NCBI GenBank assembly: GCA_965199595.1
Contig: OZ241182.1
Location: forward strand, 930,001-994,000
Length of the DNA: 64,000 bases
DNA from: JBBROS01 sp965199595
GTDB lineage: Bacteria > Pseudomonadota > Alphaproteobacteria > Acetobacterales > Acetobacteraceae
Reading direction: 5' to 3'
Shown: positions 41,730-50,569 of the stretch, piece by piece
How positions within the stretch are numbered: position 1 is the first letter of the stretch
Layout of the letters: each line of letters begins with the position of its first letter
The notes under the pieces: generated by a model
Seen by the model: only the letters and a program-made list of their open reading frames with translations
The model's database searches: none
What the model was told of the DNA's origin: nothing
Program-made: the position numbers and the translations under genes

Positions 41730-43780
41730 ATGAGGGATATGCTGTTGAACCCGACACTCGAGTTTCCGGACGACGATCCTTTCCTCTGGCTGGAGGAGGT
41801 GGATGGCGTGCGGGCGACGGCCTGGGCAGATGCGCAGAGTGCGGCGACGCTGGCGGCGTTTGCGGGACCGGGGCTTGAGGCGGACCGGGGTGCGTTGCGG
41901 GATCTGCTCGACCGGCCCGACAACCTACCATATCCGGCCCGGCGTGGTGGGCTCATTTACAATTTCTGGAAGGATGCCGAGCATAAGCGGGGGCTTTGGC
42001 GGCGGACGACGCTGGAGTCCTATCGGACCGATGCGCCGGAGTGGGATGTGCTGCTGGATCTGGATGCGTTGGCGGCGGCCGAAGGGGAGGACTGGGTTTG
42101 GGGTGGGGCGACCACCTTTCCGCCGGCGCATGAGCGGGCGCTGATGCGGCTGTCGCGTGGGGGGAGCGACGCGGTGGTGGTTCGGGAGTTCGACCTGGGG
42201 ACGCGGGGGTTCGTGCCGGGCGGGTTCAGTTTGCCGGAGGGGAAGGGCGGGGCGGACTGGATTGATGAGGATACGCTGCTGCTGTCCACGGCTTTGGGTG
42301 GGGCGACGCGGTCGGGGTATGCGGCGACGGTTCGGCTTTGGCACCGGGGGGCGGCCTGGGATGCCGAGGCTCCGGTGTTTGAGACTGATGCGGGGAACAT
42401 GAGTGCCTGGGGGGCGGTGGATCGGGCCGGGGGGCGGTTGCTGTTCTGCGAGAAGGCCGGGTTCTTTGAGACGCGGGTCTGGATTGGGGACCGGGGTGGG
42501 CCGAAGCAGCTTCTGGGGTTGCCGGAGGATGCTTCGTTTGTCTGGGACCGGGCCGGGTGGATGGCGGTTCGGGGGCGGACGCCCTGGGTAGCGGGTGGGG
42601 TGACCTATGCGGCGGATGTGGTTGTCGTCATTGGGCTTGAGGCGTTCCTGGCGGGGGCGCGGGGGTTTCGGGTGGTGTTCGAGCCGACCGAGCGGCGGGC
42701 TTTGCAGTCCATGTTCTGGTCGGATGGGGTGCTGGTGCTGAATGTTCTGGATGAGGCGCGGCCTTCTTATTTCTTTGCGCGGCCGGGGGAGTGGCGGCTG
42801 GAGGCTTTGGCCGGGTTGCCGGTGGCGGGGACGGTGAGTGCCTGGACGTTCGATGTCGAGGAGGCGGAGGAGGATGGGAGTCTGCTGGCGGTGGTTCAGG
42901 ACCCCATCACGCCGCCGACGCTGATGCTGACTCGGCCCTTGGCGATGCCGGAGGTTCTGAAGCGGTTGCCGGCGGGGTTCGATGCTTCGGGGGTGGTGGT
43001 GACGCGGCATGAGGCGGTCTCCTCGGATGGGGAGCGGATTCCTATGTGCAGACCGGGCCGGCGGGTGAGACGGGAGAGGCTCCGGTGCATCTGACGGGGT
43101 ATGGGGGGTTCGCGGTTTCGAGCCTGCCTTCGTATGGGATGCGGACGGGGAAGCTTTGGATCGAGAAGGGGGGGACGAGTGTTCTGGCGCAGATCCGCGG
43201 GGGTGGGGAGTTCGGCACGCGGTGGCATGAGGCGGGGCGGCTGGCGGGGAAGCGGTTGAGCCATGACGACTTTGCCGCGGTGGCGGCGGACCTGGTTCGG
43301 CGGGGGGTGACGCGGCCGGGGCGGATTGCGGCGGAGGGGGGCTCGAATGGGGGGCACCTGATCGCGAACATGCTGGTGCGGTATCCGGAGCGGTTCGGGG
43401 CCTTGTTCTGCACGATCCCTCTTATCGATATGCGGCGGTACAGCAGGCTTCTGGCGGGGGCGAGCTGGGTTGCGGAGTATGGCGACCCGGAGAAGGCGGA
43501 GGACTGGGCGTTTCTGGGGCCGATGTCGGCTTATCATACGGTCGAGTCGGGGCGGGTTTATCCGCCGATCCTGATTGCGACGACGCGGCGGGATGACCGG
43601 GTGCATCCGGGGCATGCGCGCAAGATGGCGGCGAAGCTGCAGGCGATGGGGTATGACGCGCGGTTCTATGAGCCGGCGGCGGGGGGGCATGGGTATGGGA
43701 AGGACAATGCCGAGGTGGCCGGGTTCGCGGCGCTCGGGATGCGGTTCCTGCGGGAGTCAATCGGGTGGGACGTGGGTTGA
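41730..43780 (+). pseudogene. Prolyl oligopeptidase family serine peptidase, broken by a one-base frameshift
   Basis: Two overlapping frames make one S9-type peptidase of about 683 residues. The first frame (41730-43094) covers the beta-propeller, opening DDDPFLWLEEVDG and running to SSDGERIP. The second frame (from about 43042 to 43780) continues with VQTGPAGETGEA and holds the complete catalytic domain: IRGGGEFGTRWHE, nucleophile serine in EGGSNGGHL, aspartate in TRRDDRVHPG and histidine in GGHGYG. The break is at about 43040: CCTATGTGCAG would read through as PYVQ if one base were added. All catalytic residues survive, so this is either a recent mutation or a sequence error. Start could also be ATG 41739. 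Confidence 0.85.
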
Positions 43781-43897
43781 AGGGGGGGCTTGATGCGGGG
43801 CGGTTGCGGCGGGGCATGGGCGTGCGGGCGCCTGGCCTGGTGGCCGCGGCGGTTGCCTGCCTGGGTGTTCGGGGCGGCTGAGTTGGTGGGCGCGGCT

Positions 43898-44554
43898 TTA
43901 TAGGGGCGGCGGCCGGGGTTCGGGCGGGGGGTTGCGCGTGGGCCTGCCGGGGATGGGGGGGCTGGCGGACGGTCCTGATTTCTGGGGAGTGGGGGTTTGC
44001 CGTGGCGGGTGGCTGGCCCGGGCGAGGAGGTGGGTGATGTCGGCCGGGGTGCGGCGGCGCCAGGGGCGGCCCATGCCGGGGAGGGCGGCGAGATCGAGGT
44101 CTCGCAGGATGTCGGCGATGATCTCGGGGGTGGGGCGGGTGTCGATCTCGTCGAGGAGGTCCGGGCTGTCGAGGCGGTCCTGGAACTCGGCCTGGAGGGC
44201 GTCGGCCTCGGATTCGGGGCGGCGGGCGCGGGTGATGTTGTCCTCGACCTCGCGGATGATGCGCTTCCTGGCGGCGGTGCGGGTTTTTTCCGCGTTCCGG
44301 GTGGCCGCGTTCTGGGCTTCGGGGGCCTGGTTCAGGCGGGTGGCGAGGAGGATGGAGCGGCGGACGGCGCGTGTGGTGCGCTCGAAGGCCGCGGCGGCCT
44401 CGGGGAGGGGGAGGGCTGCTTCGGCATCGAGGGTGGCGGCCTGGATCTGTCGCGCGAGGGCGGTTCCGAGGCTGATGATCTCGTGCAGGGCGGCGCGGTA
44501 GAATTCGGTGTTTTCGTCCTCTTGCGGTGTGGGGAGGGGGTGGGGGGAGGACAT
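43898..44554 (-). CDS. Hypothetical protein, helical with proline/arginine-rich tail
   Basis: A 218-residue protein I do not recognise. The N-terminal two thirds are predicted helical and charged (ALHEIISLGTALARQIQAAT, RKRIIREVEDNITRARRPE), followed by RPTPEIIADILRDLDLAALP and a basic RRRTPADITHLLARA. The last 30 residues are proline-rich. No signal peptide. ATG 44554 is used; a TTG at 44590 is an alternative and neither has a good ribosome-binding site. It borders the A+T-rich island on the left. Confidence 0.6.
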   Translation of the reverse strand: MSSPHPLPTPQEDENTEFYRAALHEIISLGTALARQIQAATLDAEAALPLPEAAAAFERTTRAVRRSILLATRLNQAPEAQNAATRNAEKTRTAARKRIIREVEDNITRARRPESEADALQAEFQDRLDSPDLLDEIDTRPTPEIIADILRDLDLAALPGMGRPWRRRTPADITHLLARASHPPRQTPTPQKSGPSASPPIPGRPTRNPPPEPRPPPL

Positions 44555-44706
44555 GAGGAAGATAGGAACATATTCCGGGGCGGGGGTCAAGGGTGAGTGG
44601 CTGAACGTGATGCAGAGGAAACTCGCGACGATGGGGCACTCTCGGTAGGCAAAAGCATTGAGTTCACCGACGCCAACCCTCGGCTGCTTCTACTCTCAAT
44701 TTCGGT

Positions 44707-44715
44707 TGGTATAAT
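44707..44715 (+). promoter_or_regulatory. Candidate extended -10 promoter for the island ATPase
   Basis: TGGTATAAT (44707-44715) is an exact TGnTATAAT extended -10. It lies 144 bases before the ATG at 44859 and 99 before that at 44814. No good -35 is evident, as extended -10 promoters allow. In A+T-rich DNA chance matches occur. Confidence 0.4.
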
Positions 44716-44858
44716 GAAACTGATCGGGCAACAAATGCATGCGCGCGCGCTCAAACGAGACAGGAAATTTTTAGTGCTCGCAATAGAAATTACGTTTGCC
44801 TCGTTTGCAATAGATGCGTAATGTTTCAACATGCCGGCAGGATTGGACCGAGTGTAAA

Positions 44859-45455
44859 ATGTCAGACACTAATAACATTGCCCTAAGTCGCTGTTTTACT
44901 CGTTTTGATGACCGAGCTGAAAAGTTGGCAACACAGCAGATTGTAGATACGTTTGTAGCTGTTGGGCCAATACTAGATGTATTTGCAAATAAGTCCAACC
45001 AGATTATCTATGGTAGACGTGGAGTCGGTAAAACTCATGCGCTGCGATACTTTGAATCGCAGCAGGAAGCTAAAGGCGATGTTGCCATATATGTTGATTG
45101 TTCAAATCTAGGATCAAATAATTCAGTTTATAATGATCCGGAACTAACCCTATCCGAGAGGTCAACGCGGTTACTGATTGATATGTGCATTTGTATTCAT
45201 CAGGCATTTTTAGAAGCTTTTACTGATCCCAAAAGAGGCTGGTCTTTGGCAGATGTGGCGCCGCTTCTGGATAATTTTACCTCTGCAATCACAAAGGTTA
45301 CTATTAATGGTAATGTTTCCAAGGAAACAAATACCAAGATAGGGAGTGGCAGAAGTTCAGGCGTTGACGTGAGAGGAAAGCTGTCGAATTCTCCGGAGGC
45401 GAGCCTAAAACTTACAGGCGGAACCACCTTAAATTCGTCACCGGCGGCGGCTTAG
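44859..45455 (+). CDS. P-loop (ORC/CDC6-like) ATPase, N-terminal part; frame-split
   Basis: A 198-residue frame with the N-terminal half of a P-loop ATPase. FTRFDDRAEKLATQ precedes the Walker A IIYGRRGVGKTHALRYFE (about residues 48-65), then VAIYVDCSNLGS. There is no Walker B before the stop at 45453, and the last residues (LNSSPAAA) look out of family. Walker B appears in the next gene in another frame, so this is very likely one protein broken by a frameshift between about 45425 and 45470. I assign it tentatively to the ORC-CDC6-type AAA family (the related Sll1717-type P-loop family is an alternative). ATG 44859; an in-frame ATG at 44814 is also open. Confidence 0.65.
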   Translation: MSDTNNIALSRCFTRFDDRAEKLATQQIVDTFVAVGPILDVFANKSNQIIYGRRGVGKTHALRYFESQQEAKGDVAIYVDCSNLGSNNSVYNDPELTLSERSTRLLIDMCICIHQAFLEAFTDPKRGWSLADVAPLLDNFTSAITKVTINGNVSKETNTKIGSGRSSGVDVRGKLSNSPEASLKLTGGTTLNSSPAAA

Positions 45456-45457
45456 CC

Positions 45458-46495
45458 TTGGTTTTCCTGGCGGACGAAACGAAGGAGAGGCGAGAAGGTA
45501 AAGAGGAGTATCGTGTTAACTTTCAATATCTTATGGCTACGACTACGAAAATAGCCCAGTTCATTGCACCTAAGAGAGTGTGGATTCTCCTCGACGAATG
45601 GAGCACCGTTTTAAATGAATTACAGCCCTACCTCGCCGATCTAATTCGCCGATCATTTTTTAGCATTCCAAATGTATCGGTGAAAATTGCAGCGATCGAG
45701 CAAAGGTCTTCGTTTAAGTTAGATGTAAAAGGCGGAGGTTACATCGGTATAGAATTAGGTGCGGACGCATCAGTCGCCCTTAATCTTGACGATTATTTAG
45801 TATACGATGTGAATAAGGAAAGATCTGTTCAGGTCTTCCGAGAGCTTATTCGTAACCATATTCTATCTATATCGAAAGAAGATGGAGTAGATTTAGGAAA
45901 TGCAGTTAACCATAACTGGACCAGTTTCGCGTTTACTCAGGAACCAGTCTTCGTCGAACTAGTTAAAGCTAGCGAAGGTGTGCCTCGTGACGCAATGCAC
46001 ATACTTTCGACCGCCGCACAACGTAACTTTGGCACACCGATAACTGCACCTGCTTTAAGAGCAGCCACCTTACAGTTTTTTCAGACCGAAAAATATACAG
46101 CAATTTCTGCAAATCACTTGAACAGAAATATGCTAGACTGGATAAGATTCAAAGTAATTGATCAAAGAAATACACGAGCGTTTTTACTTAAAGTCGGCGT
46201 GACGGATCCAGTCATTGACCAGTTATTTGATCTTCGTGCATTGCACATTTTAAACCGCAGTATGTCAGCAGCTCACAGGCCTGGAGAACGATATATTGTT
46301 TATAAACTGGACTATGGATGTTACGTAGATTTGACAAACACGGAAAAATTTCCGAATGGTGGCCTAATCGAGGGTGACCCTTCGTTTGAGATAGATTTTA
46401 ATGTTCCCGATGATGATGCGCGATCATACCGCAGAGCTGTTCTGGATTTAAAGGAATTTTACACAGACCAGAATCTAGATGCGCTCCACGGGTAA
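45458..46495 (+). CDS. P-loop (ORC/CDC6-like) ATPase, C-terminal part; frame-split
   Basis: A 345-residue frame that continues the preceding fragment in the -1 frame. EEYRVNFQYLMATTTK leads to Walker B RVWILLDEWSTVL (about residues 40-52), sensor-1-like VKIAAIEQRSSF near 75-86, YIGIELGADA near 95, then a helical lid (EGVPRDAMHILSTAAQR) and a winged-helix-like C-terminus (DQLFDLRALHILNRSM, ERYIVYKLDYGCYVDL). The nominal TTG start at 45458 lacks a ribosome-binding site and the frame is open upstream to 45368, which supports a read-through protein rather than an independent gene. Lid plus winged helix suggests DNA binding or a DNA-sensing ATPase; function unknown. Confidence 0.65.
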   Translation: MVFLADETKERREGKEEYRVNFQYLMATTTKIAQFIAPKRVWILLDEWSTVLNELQPYLADLIRRSFFSIPNVSVKIAAIEQRSSFKLDVKGGGYIGIELGADASVALNLDDYLVYDVNKERSVQVFRELIRNHILSISKEDGVDLGNAVNHNWTSFAFTQEPVFVELVKASEGVPRDAMHILSTAAQRNFGTPITAPALRAATLQFFQTEKYTAISANHLNRNMLDWIRFKVIDQRNTRAFLLKVGVTDPVIDQLFDLRALHILNRSMSAAHRPGERYIVYKLDYGCYVDLTNTEKFPNGGLIEGDPSFEIDFNVPDDDARSYRRAVLDLKEFYTDQNLDALHG

Positions 46496-46576
46496 GTTCG
46501 ATCGGTTTGCAACTGCGTAATCCCCTTCATTTCTGTAAAATGGTAAACTGCACACCGTATCTAATTTAGTCAGGGT

Positions 46577-46616
46577 CTGGGGCCGAGGCCCCAGCGGGTC
46601 CAGGGCGGCGCCCTGG
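46577..46616. repeat. Double palindrome (REP-like) at the right edge of the island
   Basis: Two adjacent hairpins: CTGGGGC-CGAG-GCCCCAG (46577-46594) and CCAGGGC-GGC-GCCCTGG (46600-46616). Both are perfect 7-base stems. The abrupt return to high G+C starts here. Such paired palindromes resemble dispersed REP-type elements of this bacterial order; they could also terminate island transcription. Confidence 0.7.
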
Positions 46617-46709
46617 CCTTACCTGGCTCCGGGTTTGGTCACCCATCGCGCGCGTGCTAATCTTTGGCGCCCTGCGCTGTGTGGGGCGAGATAGCCACTG
46701 GACCTGACC

Positions 46710-49469
46710 TTGAGCGATATTCCTGAGCCGCCGCACGCTGATACGCCTGCTCCTTCGTCGCCGCCGGTGATGCTGGAAGATGAGATGCGGCGGTCGTATC
46801 TCGACTATGCCATGTCCGTCATTGTCAGCCGGGCCTTGCCGGATGCGCGGGATGGGTTGAAGCCGGTGCATCGGCGGATCCTGTTCGGCATGAACGAGAG
46901 CGGGTATACGGCGGATAAGCCGTACCGGAAGTCCGCGCGCGTGGTGGGCGATGTGATGGGCAAGTACCATCCGCATGGCGATGCTTCCATCTATGATGCG
47001 CTGGTTCGGATGGCGCAGCCGTTCTCGATGCGGGTGCCGTTGATCGATGGGCAGGGGAACTTCGGGTCGGTGGATGGGGATCCGCCGGCGGCGATGCGGT
47101 ATACCGAGGTTCGGCTGGCGAAGTCGGCCGGGTTCCTGTTGGAGGATATCGACCGGGACACGGTGGATTTCGTCTCGAACTACGATGAGAGCTCGGAGGA
47201 GCCGCGGGTTCTGCCGGCGCGGTATCCGAACCTGTTGGTGAATGGGGCCAACGGGATTGCGGTGGGGATGGCGACGAATATCCCGCCGCATAATCCGGGG
47301 GAGATCATCGATGCGGCGCTGCATCTGATCGCGCATCCGGAGGCGACGCTGGATGATCTGATGGCGATCGTGCCGGGTCCGGATTTTCCGACCGGGGCGA
47401 TGATCCTGGGGCGGGCCGGGATCAGGAGTGCGTTCGAGAGCGGGCGGGGCGGGCTGGTGGTGCGCGCGAAGGCCGAGTTCGAGGAGATGCGGGGGAACCG
47501 GACGGCGATCGTGATCACCGAGATCCCGTATCAGGTGAACAAGGCGACGCTGATCGAGAAGATCGCGGAGCTGGTTCGGGCCAAGCAGATCGAGGGGATC
47601 AGCGACCTTCGGGACGAGAGCGACCGGGATGGGATGCGGATCGTTGTCGAGTTGAAGCGGGATGCGACGCCGGAGGTTGTGCTCAACCATTTGTACCGGT
47701 TCACGCTGCTGCAGACGAGTTTCAGCGTGAACTTCCTGGCGCTGGACAGCGGGCGGCCGCGTCTGATGGGGTTGAAGGACGCGCTGGAGGTGTTCCTGCG
47801 GTTCCGGGAGGAGGTTATCCTTCGCCGCAGCCGGTTCGAGCTGAACAAGGCGCGGGAGCGGGCGCATCTGCTGGTGGGGCTGGCGATCGCGGTGGCCAAC
47901 ATCGATGAGGTGATCCGGATCATCCGGGCCTCGCCGGATAGCGGGAGTGCGCGGGCCGGGTTGATGGGGGTGGATTGGCCGGCGGCGGATATCCAGCCGC
48001 TGCTGGACCTGATCGATGACCAGGGGAACGAGATCGTGGGCGGCCGGGTCCGGCTGACGGAGGAGCAGGCGCGGGGGATCCTGGAGCTGCGGCTGGCGCG
48101 GTTGACGGGGCTGGAGCGGGACAAGATCCAGGCGGAGCTGACCGAGGTTGGGGCGCGGATCGGGGAGCTGCTGCTGATCCTGGACAGCCGGCCGCGGCGG
48201 CTGGAGGTGATGCGGGACGAGCTGGCGGCGATCCGGGGGCTGCTGGATTCGCCGCGGCGGACGGTGATCGCGGATTTCGCTTCGGACCAGGACGATGAGA
48301 GCCTGATCGAGCCCGGGCAGATGGTGGTGACGATCACGCGGGACGGGTTCATCAAGCGGACGTCGCTGGAGGTGTTCCGGCAGCAGAACCGGGGTGGGCG
48401 GGGGCGGACCGGGGCGGGGACGCGGGGCGATGACATCGTCACGCGGAGCTTCAACGCGCATACGCATCAGTGGGTGCTGTTCTTCAGCAGCGGGGGCAAG
48501 GCGTTCCGGGAGAAGGTTTGGCGGTTGCCGGAGGCGAGCCCGACGGCGAAGGGGCGAGCCCTGGTCAACCTGCTGCCGGAGCTGGGTGGGGATGGGGTGA
48601 CGGCGGTGTTGCCGTTGCCGCAGGATGAGGGGCTGTGGGAGCGGCTGCACCTGGTGTTCGCCACGGCGAGCGGCGGGGTCCGGCGGAACAAGCTTTCGGA
48701 TTTCGGGCGGATCCGGTCCTCCGGGTTGATCGCGATGAAGCTGGATGAGGGGGACCGGCTGATCGGGGTTGCGACGTGTCATGAGGGGGATGACGTGTTC
48801 CTGGCGACGCGGCTGGGGCGGTGTATCCGGTTCCAGATCAGGGACGAGACGCTGCGGGTGTTCACGGGGCGGGACAGCTCGGGGGTTCGGGGCATCCGGC
48901 TGGGGGAGAAGGATGAGGTGATCGGGCTTTCGGTGCTGACGCATGTGGAGGCGAGTGCGGAGGAGCGGGCCGGGTTCCTGAAGGGGGCGGCGGCGCGGCG
49001 GCGTTCGGCGGGGGAGGAGGTTGAGGTTGTCGAGGTTGAGGAGGGGGTTGCCGCGGCGGCGCTGAGTTCGGAGCGGGTGGCGGAGCTGGAGAGGGCGGAG
49101 GAGATTCTGCTGACGGTGACGGATACCGGGTTCGGCAAGCGGTCCTCGGCCTATGATTACCGGGTGACGGGGCGTGGGGGGCAGGGGATCACCAATATTT
49201 CGCTGGGTGGGCGGAACGGGGCTGCGGTGGTGGCGAGCTTTGCGGTGCGGCCGGGCGATGGGGTGATGCTGGTGACGGATGGGGGGCAGCTGATCCGGGT
49301 GCCTTCGGACCAGGTTCGGGTGACGGGCCGGGCCAGCATGGGGGTGATGCTGCTGCGGATTGCGGAGAAGGAGCGGGTGACGAGCGTGTTCCCGATCATC
49401 GAGAGCGGGGAGGCGGCGGAGGACGAGGCGCCGGTGGTAGAGCCCGAGGGGAGCCCCGGCGATGTCTGA
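46710..49469 (+). CDS. gyrA: DNA gyrase subunit A
   Basis: Type II topoisomerase breakage-reunion subunit, 919 residues. The catalytic tyrosine is Tyr131 in AAMRYTEVRL. The quinolone region reads HPHGDASIYDALVRMAQ, so the position equal to E. coli Ser83 is alanine (Ala92) and that of Asp87 is Asp96. A GyrA-box-like QQNRGGRGRTG near residue 560 in the C-terminal wrapping domain separates it from ParC. The start is TTG 46710, preceded by a purine-poor leader; the conserved MLEDEMRRSYLDYAMSVI begins at residue 21. The end overlaps coaD by eight bases. Confidence 0.96.
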   Translation: MSDIPEPPHADTPAPSSPPVMLEDEMRRSYLDYAMSVIVSRALPDARDGLKPVHRRILFGMNESGYTADKPYRKSARVVGDVMGKYHPHGDASIYDALVRMAQPFSMRVPLIDGQGNFGSVDGDPPAAMRYTEVRLAKSAGFLLEDIDRDTVDFVSNYDESSEEPRVLPARYPNLLVNGANGIAVGMATNIPPHNPGEIIDAALHLIAHPEATLDDLMAIVPGPDFPTGAMILGRAGIRSAFESGRGGLVVRAKAEFEEMRGNRTAIVITEIPYQVNKATLIEKIAELVRAKQIEGISDLRDESDRDGMRIVVELKRDATPEVVLNHLYRFTLLQTSFSVNFLALDSGRPRLMGLKDALEVFLRFREEVILRRSRFELNKARERAHLLVGLAIAVANIDEVIRIIRASPDSGSARAGLMGVDWPAADIQPLLDLIDDQGNEIVGGRVRLTEEQARGILELRLARLTGLERDKIQAELTEVGARIGELLLILDSRPRRLEVMRDELAAIRGLLDSPRRTVIADFASDQDDESLIEPGQMVVTITRDGFIKRTSLEVFRQQNRGGRGRTGAGTRGDDIVTRSFNAHTHQWVLFFSSGGKAFREKVWRLPEASPTAKGRALVNLLPELGGDGVTAVLPLPQDEGLWERLHLVFATASGGVRRNKLSDFGRIRSSGLIAMKLDEGDRLIGVATCHEGDDVFLATRLGRCIRFQIRDETLRVFTGRDSSGVRGIRLGEKDEVIGLSVLTHVEASAEERAGFLKGAAARRRSAGEEVEVVEVEEGVAAAALSSERVAELERAEEILLTVTDTGFGKRSSAYDYRVTGRGGQGITNISLGGRNGAAVVASFAVRPGDGVMLVTDGGQLIRVPSDQVRVTGRASMGVMLLRIAEKERVTSVFPIIESGEAAEDEAPVVEPEGSPGDV

Positions 49470-49968
49470 GCCGCATGTCGGGGTCTATCCCGGGACGTTC
49501 GACCCGGTGACGAACGGGCATATCGACGTGATCTCGCGGGCGGCGAAGCTGGTGGACCGGCTGGTGGTGGGTGTGGCGGAGAATGTGGGCAAGGGGCCGC
49601 TGTTTCCGTTGGCCGAGCGGGTGGAGCTGGTGCGGGCGGAAACGGACGCGATTGCGGCGCGGACCGGGGCGGTGATCGAGGTGGTGAGTTTTGCCGGGTT
49701 GCTGGTTGATCTGGCGCGGAGTGTCCACGCGAGCGTGATCGTGCGTGGGCTTCGGGTGGTGTCGGATTTCGACTACGAGTTGCAGATGGCGGGGATGAAC
49801 TACCGGTTGGACAGCGGCATCGAGACGGTGTTCCTGATGGCGACCGAGCGGCATCAGTTCATCTCGTCGCGCTTCGTGAAGGAGATTGCGAAGCTGGGGG
49901 GGGATGTTTCGAGTTTCGTGCCGGCCCTGACCCTGGAGCGCACCCTGGCGCGGGTTCGGCCTCAATGA
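49462..49968 (+). CDS. coaD: Phosphopantetheine adenylyltransferase
   Basis: Penultimate step of coenzyme A synthesis: ATP plus 4'-phosphopantetheine to dephospho-CoA. 168 residues. GVYPGTFDPVTNGHIDVI (residues about 7-24) contains the TxGH nucleotide motif; VIVRGLRVVSDFDYELQM and the ISSRFVKEIAKLGGD motif near 131-145 are family marks. It overlaps gyrA by eight bases and its stop is followed at once by the cyclophilin gene. Confidence 0.96.
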   Translation: MSEPHVGVYPGTFDPVTNGHIDVISRAAKLVDRLVVGVAENVGKGPLFPLAERVELVRAETDAIAARTGAVIEVVSFAGLLVDLARSVHASVIVRGLRVVSDFDYELQMAGMNYRLDSGIETVFLMATERHQFISSRFVKEIAKLGGDVSSFVPALTLERTLARVRPQ

Positions 49969-49979
49969 CGGAGGATTGC

Positions 49980-50537
49980 ATGTTTCGTAGAACGCTGATT
50001 GCGGCGGCTGGTGCCCTGGCCGTGTTGCCGGGTTTGGCGCGGGCGCAGGCGCCGGCGCCGGACCCTGAGAACACGCTGTACATGGACCTGAAGGATGGGC
50101 GGGTGGTGATCCGGCTGCGGCCGGACCTGGCGCCCAAGCATGTGGAGCGGGTGAAGCTGCTGGCCCGGCAGGGGTTCTATAACGGGACGCCGTTCCATCG
50201 GGTGATCGAGGGGTTCATGGCGCAGGGCGGCGACCCGACCGGGACCGGGACGGGTGGGAGCGCGTTGCCGAACCTGCCGGCGGAGTTCACCAACAACGCG
50301 CACTTCCTGCGCGGGACGGTGGGAGCGGCGCGGTCTTCGAGCCCGGATAGTGCGAACAGCCAGTTCTATATCTGTTTCGCGCCGGCGCCGAGCCTGGATG
50401 GGAAGTATACCATCTGGGGCCAGGTGATCTCGGGCATGGAGTACGTGGACAAGATCAAGCGCGGCAGCGGCAGCAGCGGGACCGTGGTGGGGCCGGACAA
50501 GATCGTGAAGATGCAGGTTGCGGCCGACGCCAAGTAG
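49980..50537 (+). CDS. Peptidyl-prolyl cis-trans isomerase, cyclophilin type, exported
   Basis: A 185-residue cyclophilin with a signal peptide (MFRRTLIAAAGALAVLPGLA, cleavage after ARA). The catalytic arginine lies in FHRVIEGFMAQGGDPTGTG near residues 77-95, and NSQFYICFAPAPSLDGKYTI follows. ATG 49980 has GGAGGA just upstream; an earlier ATG at 49965 would disrupt the signal peptide. It should fold proteins in the periplasm and is paired with a cytoplasmic paralogue next door. Confidence 0.93.
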   Translation: MFRRTLIAAAGALAVLPGLARAQAPAPDPENTLYMDLKDGRVVIRLRPDLAPKHVERVKLLARQGFYNGTPFHRVIEGFMAQGGDPTGTGTGGSALPNLPAEFTNNAHFLRGTVGAARSSSPDSANSQFYICFAPAPSLDGKYTIWGQVISGMEYVDKIKRGSGSSGTVVGPDKIVKMQVAADAK

Positions 50538-50569
50538 GCGCTGGGGCGACCTGGTAGGAAAGATTGGGA

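Larger units (their letters stand above)
44590..46576. other. A+T-rich genomic island carrying a split ATPase
   Basis: Base composition changes sharply from G+C-rich to A+T-rich near 44660 and back at about 46577, with codons ending in A/T throughout. The flanks are a G+C-rich hypothetical gene and a double palindrome before gyrA. No integrase, transposase, tRNA boundary or flanking direct repeat is visible, so the mode of arrival is unknown. Horizontal acquisition is inferred from composition. Confidence 0.7.

Noticed and set aside
44597..44821. 74-codon plus-strand frame at the left edge of the island
   Set aside because: It straddles the composition change, has no ribosome-binding site or family features, and contains the extended -10 promoter candidate.
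45395..45460. Programmed -1 frameshift joining the two ATPase frames
   Set aside because: No X-XXY-YYZ slippery heptamer or following stable stem was found; a mutation or sequence error is simpler.
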